A stretch of DNA of 64,000 bases, from the NCBI GenBank assembly GCA_015066745.1, contig SVNW01000008.1:1-64000 (forward strand). The letters are read 5' to 3'. Below are positions 27,501-36,191 of the stretch, piece after piece. Position 1 is the first letter of the stretch, and every line of letters starts with the position of its first letter. Origin of the DNA: Ruminococcus sp. Its GTDB lineage: Bacteria > Bacillota > Clostridia > Oscillospirales > Ruminococcaceae. A model generated the notes under the pieces. The model had not been told where the DNA came from, did no database searches, and was given only the letters and a program-made list of their open reading frames with translations. Both the position numbers and the translations under genes were made by a program.

Positions 27501-29070
27501 CCAAAATTGCAATAAATTATCTAATATTTATATTCCATCAACAACTACAACAATTCATTCATCTGCATTTGACAATTGCTATTTCCTTACTATAACCGCA
27601 CCTAAAGACAGTTACGCCATTACCTTTGCTAAAGAAAACAATATCCCATATGTAGAGGTAACATACGGTAATGATAATGAAAGTTTTGAAAGTCAGATTC
27701 CTTCAGATGTCATCAATCAGTCAGGAAACCAAAATGATGAATGGTCAGTAATTACAGACAAAGTAACTGCTGTTTTTGATATTGGTTCTGTAATTGAAAT
27801 TCAGCACAGACATGGTAACAAAAATGTAACTTTCAGCTATAAAGTCGTGGAAACGGTTGGAAATGATGAGCAACAATCTGTCGTTGAAGATGTGCTCGAA
27901 AATGGAGGTAAAGTTGTTGATTTCAGCCTTGTAAATTCAGACGGAGAATCAATTGCATTTTCGTCAACTGAAAATAAAGGAGCAGTAACAATTACAGTTC
28001 CATATACGGCACCTGTTTCAGCAAATAAAGTAACTGTATATTATATCGCTACTGACGGTACACGAACTGATATGAATGGTACATATGATCCTTCTACCAA
28101 GACAGTTACATTTACTACTACACACTTTTCATTATTTGCAATTGAAAGTAGTTTTGTAAATGAAGAACCAGAAAAATCTGATAGTATCGGAGTAACATTA
28201 TCTGGTTGTACACTTAGTTTAAATGGCAATATAGGTGTGAATTTTTATATGGAACTTAGTGAGGATATCGCAGAAAATTCTAATGCATATATAAAATTTA
28301 CTTTGCCAAACGGAAATATAGAGCAAGTCTCTGTTTCTGAATCCAGAATAAATACAACTCTTACACCTGGAAAAACATATAATGTATTTTCTTGTGAAGT
28401 TGCTTCTTATGAAATGACGCAGAATATTAAAGTACAGATGTTTGATGGATACGGAAACAGCAGTCAACAATATACGTATACTGTAAAAGAATATGCAGAG
28501 TATATTATTGGTAATCCAACACAATACACTGAAAAAGATATTGAATTTGTAAAAGCACTTCTTAATTATGGTGCTTGTGCACAGGAATATTTCAAGAAAG
28601 AAATATCAAATCTTGCTAATAGAAATATGAATACAGACGATCGTGTTGTAATAAGTCTTACACCAGATGATTTAGAAGAGTATATGGTAATGCCTGAAAA
28701 TAATTTCTTAGGATCTTTTGCAGGATATAGTCTTGTTCTGCACTCCGAAACAACTCTAAAAGTATTTTTCAAACCATCTGAAAATATTGATACAAACAAC
28801 CTTACTTTTAAAGTGAACGGACAAATAATAAAACCAAGCCGTTCAGAAGAATATTGTGTTCTACCTGTAAATAATATAAAGGCTTGGGATCTGGATACAA
28901 ACCATACTTTCACAGTATCTTATGGAAATGAAAATTTTGATTTCTCATGCAGTGCATTGTCCTATGCTTACAGTGTGCTTGATAACGGTTCGTATCCAGA
29001 TACGTTAATAAAGTTAATTTCGGCACTTCGTGTATATCAACAGAAGTCTGAGATTTATATTAATAAATAA
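24559..29070 (+). CDS. Secreted BspA-type leucine-rich-repeat protein
   Basis: 1503 residues. An N-terminal hydrophobic segment (LFSIILAITIATGYLDVGI) is a likely signal peptide. Three blocks of about 23-residue TpLRR/LRR_5 repeats follow (units like TSIGDSAFSNCTNLKSINIP), each block opened by a beta-rich unit ('LYLITDNETACVYTYLGTN'). From about residue 1040 comes a beta domain (ITVPYTAPVSANKVTVYYIA), then a C-terminal domain (GVTLSGCTLSLNGNIGVNFY) of a kind common in clostridial secreted proteins. No LPXTG motif or dockerin. BspA-like proteins bind surfaces or host factors; the ligand is unknown. RBS AAGGTGGGG. A 36-residue ORF follows 15 nt later. Confidence 0.9.
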   Translation: MLKRLFSIILAITIATGYLDVGINVLVDEQMMLEDMIVSAEEFDTEDVVLEGQTEEGITYLYNDEKVVITGYVGTSSDLVIPKEIDGRLVTNIAGEAFYNNKTIKKINIEARINMIPQQCFRFSNLMNIILPETLTKIDERAFASCYDLETINIPSEVTEIGNYAFCYCTNLKTITIPSSIRIIKSGVFNFCKNLEIVNIPSGVTTIQYDAFNFCENLKSIILPSTITSIGDSAFSNCTNLKSINIPSGVISIGGSAFQSCKELSNLNLPETIETIGASAFSYCTSITEIIIPNSVTSLGAASFTGCENLETIQLSSQLRIISEALFENCKSLNDINIPDSITEIKQRAFKNCINLSKLNIPSTVSDISNEAFLETNASLIIYGESESYAHKYALENHFKFIPIDTELTFIQDEQGLLYLITDNETACVYTYLGTNKNITIPLQVENIQVTEISPRAFEGNIIIDEVIINAEIIEIPYQCFKKSNISSVKLPETLKTIDAGAFAECINLKDVNIPQNITSLSSSVFYGCTKLTELNIPEGITEIPDNLCYSCTSLRKIIFPSTITKIGDYAFSLCKDLTEISLPNTITDIGNSSFSYCSSLSEIKIPDSITNISDSVFERCSSLTEITIPNKVTYIGAKAFDGCNALEKIVIPASVTEINEQALSVSSSSKLVIYGEYDSIAEEYATINKIIFSQIGTEITWLTTNEGFVFYRNTDGLTLFDFSGTSTAITIPVEIDGVPIIGIHGNVFARSVIKKVIIEADIQVIPDYCFFDAKLEEITLPKNLISIGEFAFADCDYLHEIELPESLISIGVGAFNNKSFYEENQGNGLNKITIPAGVTELKWLTFAVSSLEEITFLSDVVHIGDHVFAYTKLKNISLPDSIKSIGDYTFYGCKELTELIIPSNVTDIGEHALSSTSLTELVIPDSVTTIGNSLLSDTPITKINISSNVTCIPDGFARNCNLLDNITIPVSTHSIGQRAFQNCNKLSNIYIPSTTTTIHSSAFDNCYFLTITAPKDSYAITFAKENNIPYVEVTYGNDNESFESQIPSDVINQSGNQNDEWSVITDKVTAVFDIGSVIEIQHRHGNKNVTFSYKVVETVGNDEQQSVVEDVLENGGKVVDFSLVNSDGESIAFSSTENKGAVTITVPYTAPVSANKVTVYYIATDGTRTDMNGTYDPSTKTVTFTTTHFSLFAIESSFVNEEPEKSDSIGVTLSGCTLSLNGNIGVNFYMELSEDIAENSNAYIKFTLPNGNIEQVSVSESRINTTLTPGKTYNVFSCEVASYEMTQNIKVQMFDGYGNSSQQYTYTVKEYAEYIIGNPTQYTEKDIEFVKALLNYGACAQEYFKKEISNLANRNMNTDDRVVISLTPDDLEEYMVMPENNFLGSFAGYSLVLHSETTLKVFFKPSENIDTNNLTFKVNGQIIKPSRSEEYCVLPVNNIKAWDLDTNHTFTVSYGNENFDFSCSALSYAYSVLDNGSYPDTLIKLISALRVYQQKSEIYINK

Positions 29071-29085
29071 AACGGAGGAATTATG

Positions 29086-29196
29086 ATGAAGGAAATTTAT
29101 GAAACACCTGAAATGGAAGTTATCGGATTTGAAACCGAGGATATTATTACAACAAGTAATATTGAAGAAGGTGAAACTCCTTTTGTACCAATTTAA
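29086..29196 (+). CDS. 36-residue peptide following the LRR gene (ORF too short for track)
   Basis: MKEIYETPEMEVIGFETEDIITTS... ending TPFVPI. It has a strong RBS (CGGAGGAA) 7 nt before ATG 29086, or 4 nt before ATG 29083, and a terminator just after it, so it is a real translated ORF in the LRR transcription unit. Small acidic proteins with a 'Y..PEM.VI.FETEDIITTS' pattern recur in clostridial genomes. They resemble ribosomal peptide precursors with a leader and a short variable tail, but no modification enzyme is nearby. Function unknown. Confidence 0.65.
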   Translation: MKEIYETPEMEVIGFETEDIITTSNIEEGETPFVPI

Positions 29197-29217
29197 AAAA
29201 TGAAGCATATATGCAAA

Positions 29218-29257
29218 AATGCAGGCATTTACATTGTAGTATGTGAATGCCTGCATT
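29218..29257 (+). terminator. Terminator of the LRR transcription unit
   Basis: Stem aatgcaggcatttaca / tgtgaatgcctgcatt with an 8-nt loop. Confidence 0.85.
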
Positions 29258-29349
29258 AATTATATAAAGATGAATAAACAAATTTGCTTGGTACGTTTAC
29301 ATTGAAAAATCATTTTTAATTTAAATACGATATATACCGTGATAATAAA

Positions 29350-29378
29350 TTGACATTGTTACTTTGATAATATATAAT
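29350..29378 (+). promoter_or_regulatory. Promoter of the truncated lipoprotein gene
   Basis: TTGACA, 17 bp, TATAAT. Transcription would begin near 29385, only about 8-19 nt before the possible starts, leaving no room for a normal RBS. Confidence 0.7.
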
Positions 29379-29403
29379 ATATATATTCGTTTGTGAAACT
29401 TTA

Positions 29404-30063
29404 TTGGCAAGTATTATACTTGCAGGGACGGTATTTACAGGTTGTAGTAATACTCAGTATTCTGACAGCAGTGAAGAATCCTCAAAAGATAGTGTTGGTT
29501 CAGTTACAGATACAAGTGTTAAAGAAACAGAAAATGACTCGTCGTCCATTATTAATTCTGATACACCAGACACAACATCTTCAGTGGATGCTGTTGATGA
29601 GGATACAGATACTATCAAAGATGATACAACTGCCTGGAAAAATGCTTATAAAGAAGTTGTAGAGGCTTTTGAGGCGGAATATGATTCCGATTGTGAATAT
29701 GCATTTGTATATGTTGATGACAATGATATTCCTAAATTATATGCTACAGCTTTTGGAGTTCAAACAAGAAGATTATATTCATATTATGAAAATGAAGCAG
29801 TATTGCTTATAACGGGTGAAGGAAAATATAATATGTTTAGCCCTTCAAGTTGTAAGAAAAAAAGCGGAAAAATATGGACGATTGGTTCAGGTGGGTTTAA
29901 AAATCATGTATATGAATGTTTTGTAATTGCTGATGGTATGGCTGAATCGGTTGAGTGTGTATTTTTAGATTCTAATGAAGAATATACAATAGATGGTATT
30001 TCTGTAAGTGAAGAAGAGTTTCGTAGAAAAGAAGAAGAGTACAATAACTACTCATCGCAATGA
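29404..30063 (+). pseudogene. Lipoprotein gene with damaged 5' end
   Basis: The open frame encodes LASIILAGTVFTGCSN, a lipobox, then a Ser/Thr/Asp-rich linker and a globular domain (WKNAYKEVVEAFEAEYDSDC; YAFVYVDDNDIPKLY). The expected Met-Lys-Lys start is absent. Upstream, GTG 29393 reads KLYWQ in another frame, and the promoter lies immediately before. A small deletion appears to have removed the RBS and the first codons, unless TTG 29404 is used as a near-leaderless start. A relative of its globular domain follows at 30190-30875. Confidence 0.6.
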
Positions 30064-30189
30064 AATCAGCAAATATCATATTTAAATACGGATGAGATTT
30101 TAAGTATCTTGAATATTGGAAATACTGATGAATCAAATAACAATATCAAATCAGCAGACAGAAGTATATAGAATGTATTGTTAATAATG

Positions 30190-30875
30190 ATTATATTTAT
30201 GAATGTGCGCTTGTTTACATTGATGATGATGATATTCCTGAACTTATTACTTCTGAAGTTCCTATAAATTATACTCTTTATACATTTAAAAACAATCAGA
30301 TTTATGTTCTTCCATTAGAACAGCGATTTACTGGATATATACATAAAACTGGTAAATATCTTGAATCGGCAATTACATTTGTACATGGTGATGACCGATT
30401 TTTAAATGAATATCGTCTAAATAATACAGATTCAGTGGTTACCAATAACTTTATATGTAATACTATAGCATTTGATGATAATCATTATCCTGTTGAATGG
30501 GAATGTTCACATAATGGGAATAAAATCACCGTACTTCAGTATGAAACAGAATGTAAAAAACTAACTGATTCATACTTACTACCTGAATATTATGAAGCTA
30601 AGGAAGTTATAAAAATGCTTTCTGCAGGTTATATTCCTCCGCAGTCAAATGTGTTAAACTATGAAGAAAAATTAGGAATGGTTACTACTCAGGAGGGGCA
30701 ACTTAATATCAGATGCGGACCGTCTGTTGACTTCGGAGTACTTGGTCAGGTATGGAAAAGTGATGTAGTTACCATTATAGGTGAGACTGATGATTGGTAC
30801 ATAATAAAATGTGGAACGCCACCATACGCAAACCAAGTAGGGTGTGTACATAAAGATTATATTTCAGTTGATTAA
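30190..30875 (+). pseudogene. 5'-degraded relative of the lipoprotein, with C-terminal SH3-like domain
   Basis: The frame of ORF 30435-30875 extends upstream without a start codon through YECALVYIDDDDIPELITSE, which parallels the DCEYAFVYVDDNDIPKL region of the preceding gene; a stop lies a few codons before. The C-terminal part is a bacterial SH3 domain (GQLNIRCGPSVDFGVLGQVW ... GCVHKDYIS), which usually binds cell wall. The N-terminal secretion signal is lost, so the product, even if started internally at GTG 30435, would not be exported. Confidence 0.55.
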
Positions 30876-30940
30876 CAGTAATTGATTTTAAACCAGATAT
30901 ACATGAACCAAATAATAAATCAGGAGGGACGTATAATACT

Positions 30941-31399
30941 ATGAATATAAAAATCAGACCTGTTGTTATCGAAGATTATAACGGAATTTATGAACTATGG
31001 AACAGCACAGAGCAGTCAAGACGTGCATTGAATCCGGTAGATGACAGCAGGGAAGGGATCGAAAGATATTTAAAGCGCAATCCATCAACCTGTTTTTTAG
31101 CATATACAAATGATGATAAAAAAATAGTCGGAGTTATACTTACCGGTCATGACGGCAGACGTGCTATTGTTCACCATATGTGTGTACACCCTGATTATCG
31201 ACGTCAGGGAATAGCAAATAAACTGGTTTCAAAAGCAGAAGAAGCATTACGCAAAGAGGGCATTACGAAAATATTTGGTCTGGTTTTTAAAGATAATGAC
31301 GTTGCAAATTCTTTCTGGGAAAAACAAGGGTATACCGTTCGCACAAATTTGAATTATCGTAACAAAAGTTTAAATGAAAATGTTCCGCAAGGTGAATGA
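30941..31399 (+). CDS. GNAT-family N-acetyltransferase
   Basis: 152 residues. The acetyl-CoA binding motif A is clear: MCVHPDYRRQGIANKLVSKAE; motif B follows (NDVANSFWEKQGYTVR). It transfers acetyl groups to an amine substrate that cannot be deduced. RBS GGAGGG 12 nt before ATG. A small membrane protein gene follows 20 nt later and may be co-transcribed. Confidence 0.88.
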   Translation: MNIKIRPVVIEDYNGIYELWNSTEQSRRALNPVDDSREGIERYLKRNPSTCFLAYTNDDKKIVGVILTGHDGRRAIVHHMCVHPDYRRQGIANKLVSKAEEALRKEGITKIFGLVFKDNDVANSFWEKQGYTVRTNLNYRNKSLNENVPQGE

Positions 31400-31419
31400 T
31401 ATAGTTATGGAGGTTTTTT

Positions 31420-31614
31420 ATGAAATCAAAGTATGATTTGATCTGGAGTGTAAGTTTAATAATGATAGGAATTGCAACTTTAATTTTAGTAGGTTCAAGG
31501 ATTACAGGAACAGAATTATCTGATACAGCAGTGCGTATATTTGGGATTATAGATCTTATTTCTCTTCCGTTTTTAGTATTTACATCAATAAAGAAATTTG
31601 TTAAAAAGGTATAA
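31420..31614 (+). CDS. Small two-helix membrane protein
   Basis: 64 residues with two hydrophobic helices (SLIMIGIATLILVGS and IFGIIDLISLPFLVFTS) and a basic C-terminus (IKKFVKKV). RBS GGAGG before ATG. No family recognised. It lies just after the GNAT gene. Confidence 0.7.
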   Translation: MKSKYDLIWSVSLIMIGIATLILVGSRITGTELSDTAVRIFGIIDLISLPFLVFTSIKKFVKKV

Positions 31615-31637
31615 TTTTTCTATGTATATTTGGAGGA

Positions 31638-31718
31638 ATGAAAATTTATCATGGTTCTTTTCTAACGGTGGAACAACCAAAAATAATAAAAACCGAAGTT
31701 GGACGTGATTTTTATTAA
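31638..31718 (+). pseudogene. DUF3990 gene remnant (N-terminal 26 codons)
   Basis: ATG 31638 with GGAGG upstream reads MKIYHGSFLTVEQPKIIKTE and then VGRDFY, stop. The N-terminus matches DUF3990 proteins, which continue '..DFG.GFY.T'; here the reading is cut short by a deletion. DUF3990 has an ADP-ribosyltransferase-like fold in known relatives (established knowledge, from memory). Confidence 0.5.
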
Positions 31719-31739
31719 AATTCAAGAATTGGTGATTAT

Positions 31740-33140
31740 ATGGTAAAAACTAAACGCTTTGCATATGATATTTTAAATACGTATTTGAATGCTTGTGAAT
31801 CAAAATTTAAATACGCTTATGAAAATGGGTGTACAACAATATCAGGAACTCGTAAAGTCGGAAAAACAATTTTAATGAGACAGTTGGTTTCAGCTTTTCC
31901 GGAGCGTTCGGTATACAAAGACTGCTCAACTTTAGGAGAAGATTTTGATTTTGAGGTGTACTTTGAGAAGTTGTATAATCAAGGAATACGCAGAGTATTT
32001 TTAGATGAAGTCTGTAAGATTGACTCTGAGCTTATTGCTGATTTTGTATCATCTGTAAAATATTATTCTGCCAGTATGCTGATAATAATAACAGGCAGTG
32101 TAAAAGTTTCTGTAATAAGACTTAGCAATATGATCGGAAGAGGTTTGGTTCTGGAATTACCGCCTATAACTTATACAGAAAGATTGCAGTGGGAAGGTGT
32201 GCAGACATCACCGGAATATTTTGAGCAATATCTGAAAACAGGTACAATTACTGTTGGTATGCAAGATTCAGAAACTTACTGGAGAAAATATGTCGGGGCT
32301 GTAGTCGAAGATACTCTCGGTTCGTATTTACAGCGAACAACGCTTGAAGGATATCTGACTTTTCCTGATACAGATAAAATAATGAAAGCTTTGAAGTACA
32401 TCTCTTTGTGTCAGTTTGTATACAAAACAAAATCCGGCAGACTTGTAGATATTCCTGCGTTACCTAAAAAAATAAAGCTTTCTATTTCTAATTTTAAAGA
32501 TTTAAAGGTTCGGTACGGACTTACTAATGAGGAAATAGTAATTGTTTGTGATATTCTGGTAGCCTCAGGGCTGGCAAGACGTATAACTTCAATAAACGAG
32601 GAAGAATTATCAAGGATATCGGGTGGAAGATTAAATACATTACATACAGTTGATAGTAATGTTCCGGCTTTGATATTTGAATATCCCTGGTTTGCAAGTT
32701 ATGCAATTACATCTGAACCCAGCGATTGTGACAATCTGATTGATATCTGGCTTGAAAATGAACTTATGCTAAAAATGACATATCTGTACAGATACGTTGA
32801 TAAATACAGAACTGCAGATATGGAAGAAATCGATATAGTTTACACCATAGGAGACAGACTAACTTCTTCTTTGGCCGGTTTGGAGTGCAAAAATAAATCC
32901 GCAACAAACATTTCGGGCAGTAATATATCATCATATTTAACTATCAAGGATAGGTTGAATCTATGTGATTTGGTGATAACCAGCAATGATAAAACTATTT
33001 TACACGATGAGTATAAAATTGTACGAAACGATCTGGTTGCTCTTGCATTGGAACGAGAATATTTCAGTAAGTGCAATGCTTTGTTCAATGGTCATTCAAG
33101 TTATGTTTTCTGTGATAAAACAGTATCGGAATTGTTGTGA
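31740..33140 (+). CDS. AAA ATPase with C-terminal DUF4143 domain
   Basis: 466 residues. N-terminal AAA_14-type ATPase: Walker A SGTRKVGKT (about residue 36), Walker B VFLDEVCKID, sensor LIIITGS. The C-terminal half matches DUF4143, with a nuclease-like pattern EEIDIVY...LECKNKS. Such ATPases are widespread, often mobile, and functionally obscure. The RBS (TTGGTGAT) is weak. It stands alone; a strong terminator follows. Confidence 0.82.
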   Translation: MVKTKRFAYDILNTYLNACESKFKYAYENGCTTISGTRKVGKTILMRQLVSAFPERSVYKDCSTLGEDFDFEVYFEKLYNQGIRRVFLDEVCKIDSELIADFVSSVKYYSASMLIIITGSVKVSVIRLSNMIGRGLVLELPPITYTERLQWEGVQTSPEYFEQYLKTGTITVGMQDSETYWRKYVGAVVEDTLGSYLQRTTLEGYLTFPDTDKIMKALKYISLCQFVYKTKSGRLVDIPALPKKIKLSISNFKDLKVRYGLTNEEIVIVCDILVASGLARRITSINEEELSRISGGRLNTLHTVDSNVPALIFEYPWFASYAITSEPSDCDNLIDIWLENELMLKMTYLYRYVDKYRTADMEEIDIVYTIGDRLTSSLAGLECKNKSATNISGSNISSYLTIKDRLNLCDLVITSNDKTILHDEYKIVRNDLVALALEREYFSKCNALFNGHSSYVFCDKTVSELL

Positions 33141-33156
33141 AAAACTTTTGAAATCT

Positions 33157-33204
33157 GACAGCCGAACATACATCAGATAATTAATCTGATTATGTTCGGC
33201 TGTC
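33157..33204 (+). terminator. Terminator after the AAA ATPase gene
   Basis: Stem gacagccgaacata / tatgttcggctgtc with an inner atcag/ctgat extension, followed by tttctttt. Confidence 0.85.
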
Positions 33205-33281
33205 TTTCTTTTATCTATAATATTTCTGCTACCTGAAAATATACCACAGATTTTCCGAATCCTTGAACCTGCACAAAATCA

Positions 33282-33310
33282 TTGACATTTGATGAAAATT
33301 TTAGTATAAT
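33282..33310 (+). promoter_or_regulatory. Promoter of the CotH-dockerin gene
   Basis: TTGACA, 17 bp, TATAAT, a consensus sigma-70-type promoter. Confidence 0.85.
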
Positions 33311-33376
33311 ATATGTAATTAAAAGTTTGTTAAAATGTATGGGTTTGCAATGTCACTGGAAAGGATAAATGTGTAT

Positions 33377-35995
33377 ATGAAAAATTCAAAAATTTTAGGC
33401 ATTTCTTCACTTTTACTTGCATCGGCATTGTTAAATTGCCCCGGAAATGCATCTGTTAAGGCGGCAACATCAAACGGTTTTATCAACGAAATATGTTCAC
33501 AGAACAAAAGTTGCCTTACTGACAGCTACGGCAAAAACTCTGACTGGATAGAACTGTATAATCCCGGAGATACCGAAATCGATATTTCAGGATATGGTTT
33601 GTCTGACAAGAAAGCTGAACCGCTTTTGTGGACATTCCCGGCGGGAACAGTTATTGAGCCACATGATTACCTTGTTGTTTTTGCTTCGGGAAATGACTCT
33701 GCAGGTTCTGAACTGCATACAAGTTTTTCACTTAGTAAAAACGGAGAAACTCTGACACTCTGTACACCTGATGGAAATGTTGTACAGGAAGTAAGTTTCC
33801 CTACTCTTGGTGAGGACACTTCATATGGTTGTACACCTGATGCCAGCGGAAACTTTGAAATAATGCAGGTTACTCCTGGCAAGCAGAACGTTGTAGTTGT
33901 ATCTGCACCGACACTTTCTTCTGCGTCAGGATTTTATAGCAGTAATTTTTCTTTAAGTATGACTTCATCTGCTAATACAACTATATATTACACCCTTGAC
34001 GGAAGTAACCCGATAACATCAGATTCTGCTTTTACATATAACGGACCTGTTAATGTAGAAGACCGTACAAATCAGAATAATATCTATGCAAACTACGATG
34101 AGAACGGAACAAATCAAGCTATTTCTCTGGGAACAGGTTATAAGAAACCTACTTTTCAGCTGGATAAAGCGACAGTAGTACGTGCTGTTGCAAAAAGTGC
34201 TGACGGAAAATACAGTGATGTCATTTCACATACATATTTCGTTACCACAGGTAATCTTTCTCAGTATAAAGACATGACTGTTATTTCTATAGTAACAGAT
34301 CTCGAAAATCTTTTTGACCCTGATAAAGGTATATATGTAACAGGAAACAAGTATATAGCCTGGAAAAACAGTTCTGCATATAACCCAAATAAAAGTCCGT
34401 GGGATACTGATAATGTTACAAACTATTTTTCAAGAGGCAGAGAGTGGGAACGTACTGCTGATATTTCTGTTTTTGAAAAAGGTTCTCTTTCATGGGAACA
34501 GGGAATGGGTATACGCATAAAAGGTGCATCTACAAGAAACACTGCTCAGAAAAGTTTCAATATATATGCACGCAGTGAATACGGCGCTTCTAAAATTGAG
34601 GATGCAATACTTCCTGACAACTATTCGATAGACGGTAAGCTTATAGACAAGTATGACTCACTTTCTATCCGTGCTGTTGGTGAAGAAACCAGGCTTCGTG
34701 ACGGATTTGCACAGCGACTCCTCAAAGACAGAACATCTCTTACTACACAAAATATGAAACCATGTGCGGTATTTTTAAACGGTGAATACTGGGGTCTTTA
34801 CGAAATCACTGAAAAGTTGTCTGATTACTTTGTTGAAACTAATTATAACATTGATAAAAAAGATGTTGCCATGATAAAAAACGGAGAGCTTGAAGAAGGT
34901 GAACAGGCTGAACTTGACAGTTTTATTAACTTTGTAAAAAGCTATTCCCAAAAAGACCTGACAAACAGCGCTGACTACAAAGCTGTTTGCGACTACATCG
35001 ATATAGACACGATGATCGAACACTACGCCGCAGGTTTGTATCTTGGCACATTTGACTGGCCAAATTATAATTACGGCGTATGGAGAAATACAGGCGAACA
35101 GATAGACGGAAACCCATACAGTGATGGAAAATGGAGATTTATTTCTTATGACTTTGACTACACCATGGGTGCTACTTATGAAAATTTCGGCGGTGTAGAA
35201 GGCTATGATTATAACAGTTTCCGTCATATGCTCGGTAAATCTTCCGGTGTACCTACAAGCCTTTTTGTAAAGCTTCTGGAAAATCCGGAATTTAAAGCTA
35301 AATTTGCTTCTGTATACTGCGACTACGCGAATGATGTATTTTCATCTGAAAATGTAAACAGAATGATTGAGCATTATAAAAACAATTATACAGACCAACT
35401 GGCAAATACACAGCTTCGCTGGTGGGGATTTTATGGCGGAACACCTTCAGAACTTTTACCTTACTACAGAGATCAGTACGCTACAAAAACACTCGGCGGA
35501 ATAAAAACTTTCTTTACACAGAGAACTACAAGTACTATCAACCATATGAAAGAGTATCTCGGTTACAACGGACAGATGCAGACTCTTGAGCTTGGAGTAA
35601 ACGGCAAAGGTAAGATAGTATTTAACAGTAATATTATAGAAGGCTCAGAAAAATGGAGCGGTAAGTATCTTTCAGATATCCCTGTAACCATTACAGCTGT
35701 TCCTGATGAAAATATGGTATTTACAGGTTGGAGCGGAGATATCGATAAATCAGAAACCACCATAACAGTTACTCTTTCAAAAGCAATGAGCATCAAAGCA
35801 AACTTTGAAGAAGGCGGTAACAAAAAAGGTGATGTAAACTCTGACGGAACATTTAATGTATCCGACGTTGTACTTTTGCAGAAATATCTTTGTGGAATGA
35901 CGGTAACTATCGATGAAACATCAGCAGATATGAATTCTGACGGAAAGATTAATATCGCTGATCTGTGTTACATAAAAGAATCGCTTATCAAATAA
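33377..35995 (+). CDS. Secreted CotH-family protein with lamin-tail domain and C-terminal dockerin
   Basis: 872 residues from ATG 33377; GTG 33371, better spaced from GGAAAGG, is an alternative, and the ORF-track start lacks an RBS. Domain order: signal peptide (ILGISSLLLASALLNCPGNA), lamin-tail domain (SDWIELYNPGDTEIDISGYG), a chitobiase-like domain (TTIYYTLDGSNPITSD), CotH kinase-like core (about 300-650; WGLYEITEKLSDYF, WRFISYDFDYTMG), an InlB-B/Listeria-Bacteroides-like repeat (VFTGWSGDIDKSETTITVTL), and a type I dockerin with two calcium loops (DVNSDGTFNVSDVVLLQKYL and DMNSDGKINIADLCYIKESL). The dockerin would dock the protein to a cohesin scaffold, indicating a cellulosome-like system. 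Confidence 0.92.
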   Translation: MKNSKILGISSLLLASALLNCPGNASVKAATSNGFINEICSQNKSCLTDSYGKNSDWIELYNPGDTEIDISGYGLSDKKAEPLLWTFPAGTVIEPHDYLVVFASGNDSAGSELHTSFSLSKNGETLTLCTPDGNVVQEVSFPTLGEDTSYGCTPDASGNFEIMQVTPGKQNVVVVSAPTLSSASGFYSSNFSLSMTSSANTTIYYTLDGSNPITSDSAFTYNGPVNVEDRTNQNNIYANYDENGTNQAISLGTGYKKPTFQLDKATVVRAVAKSADGKYSDVISHTYFVTTGNLSQYKDMTVISIVTDLENLFDPDKGIYVTGNKYIAWKNSSAYNPNKSPWDTDNVTNYFSRGREWERTADISVFEKGSLSWEQGMGIRIKGASTRNTAQKSFNIYARSEYGASKIEDAILPDNYSIDGKLIDKYDSLSIRAVGEETRLRDGFAQRLLKDRTSLTTQNMKPCAVFLNGEYWGLYEITEKLSDYFVETNYNIDKKDVAMIKNGELEEGEQAELDSFINFVKSYSQKDLTNSADYKAVCDYIDIDTMIEHYAAGLYLGTFDWPNYNYGVWRNTGEQIDGNPYSDGKWRFISYDFDYTMGATYENFGGVEGYDYNSFRHMLGKSSGVPTSLFVKLLENPEFKAKFASVYCDYANDVFSSENVNRMIEHYKNNYTDQLANTQLRWWGFYGGTPSELLPYYRDQYATKTLGGIKTFFTQRTTSTINHMKEYLGYNGQMQTLELGVNGKGKIVFNSNIIEGSEKWSGKYLSDIPVTITAVPDENMVFTGWSGDIDKSETTITVTLSKAMSIKANFEEGGNKKGDVNSDGTFNVSDVVLLQKYLCGMTVTIDETSADMNSDGKINIADLCYIKESLIK

Positions 35996-36009
35996 TATTT
36001 TTTAAAACT

Positions 36010-36068
36010 ACAGCCATATAACATTTTCAGATTTTTCTGATCTGATATGCGATATGGCTGTTTTTTTT
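36010..36068 (+). terminator. Terminator of the CotH-dockerin gene
   Basis: Stem acagccatat / atatggctgt around a long internal loop, followed by eight T. Confidence 0.75.
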
Positions 36069-36122
36069 ATTACACACCTCAAGTGTTTCCAAATAAATAC
36101 ACAAAAAATAATAATTTCACCC

Positions 36123-36151
36123 TTGATGTATTTCTTATAATATGGTATAAT
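36123..36151 (+). promoter_or_regulatory. Promoter of the VanZ-like gene
   Basis: TTGATG, 17 bp, TATAAT, about 40 nt before the start. Confidence 0.65.
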
Positions 36152-36191
36152 CAATAAGATAAAGAGAAGTAGCCCTCAGGAGAAAACAAAC

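Noticed and set aside
24800-27600. Repeated DNA within the LRR gene considered as a repeat array
   Set aside because: The periodicity is at the protein level (about 23-residue LRR units) in one open frame; DNA repeats are too variable for a CRISPR or tandem array.
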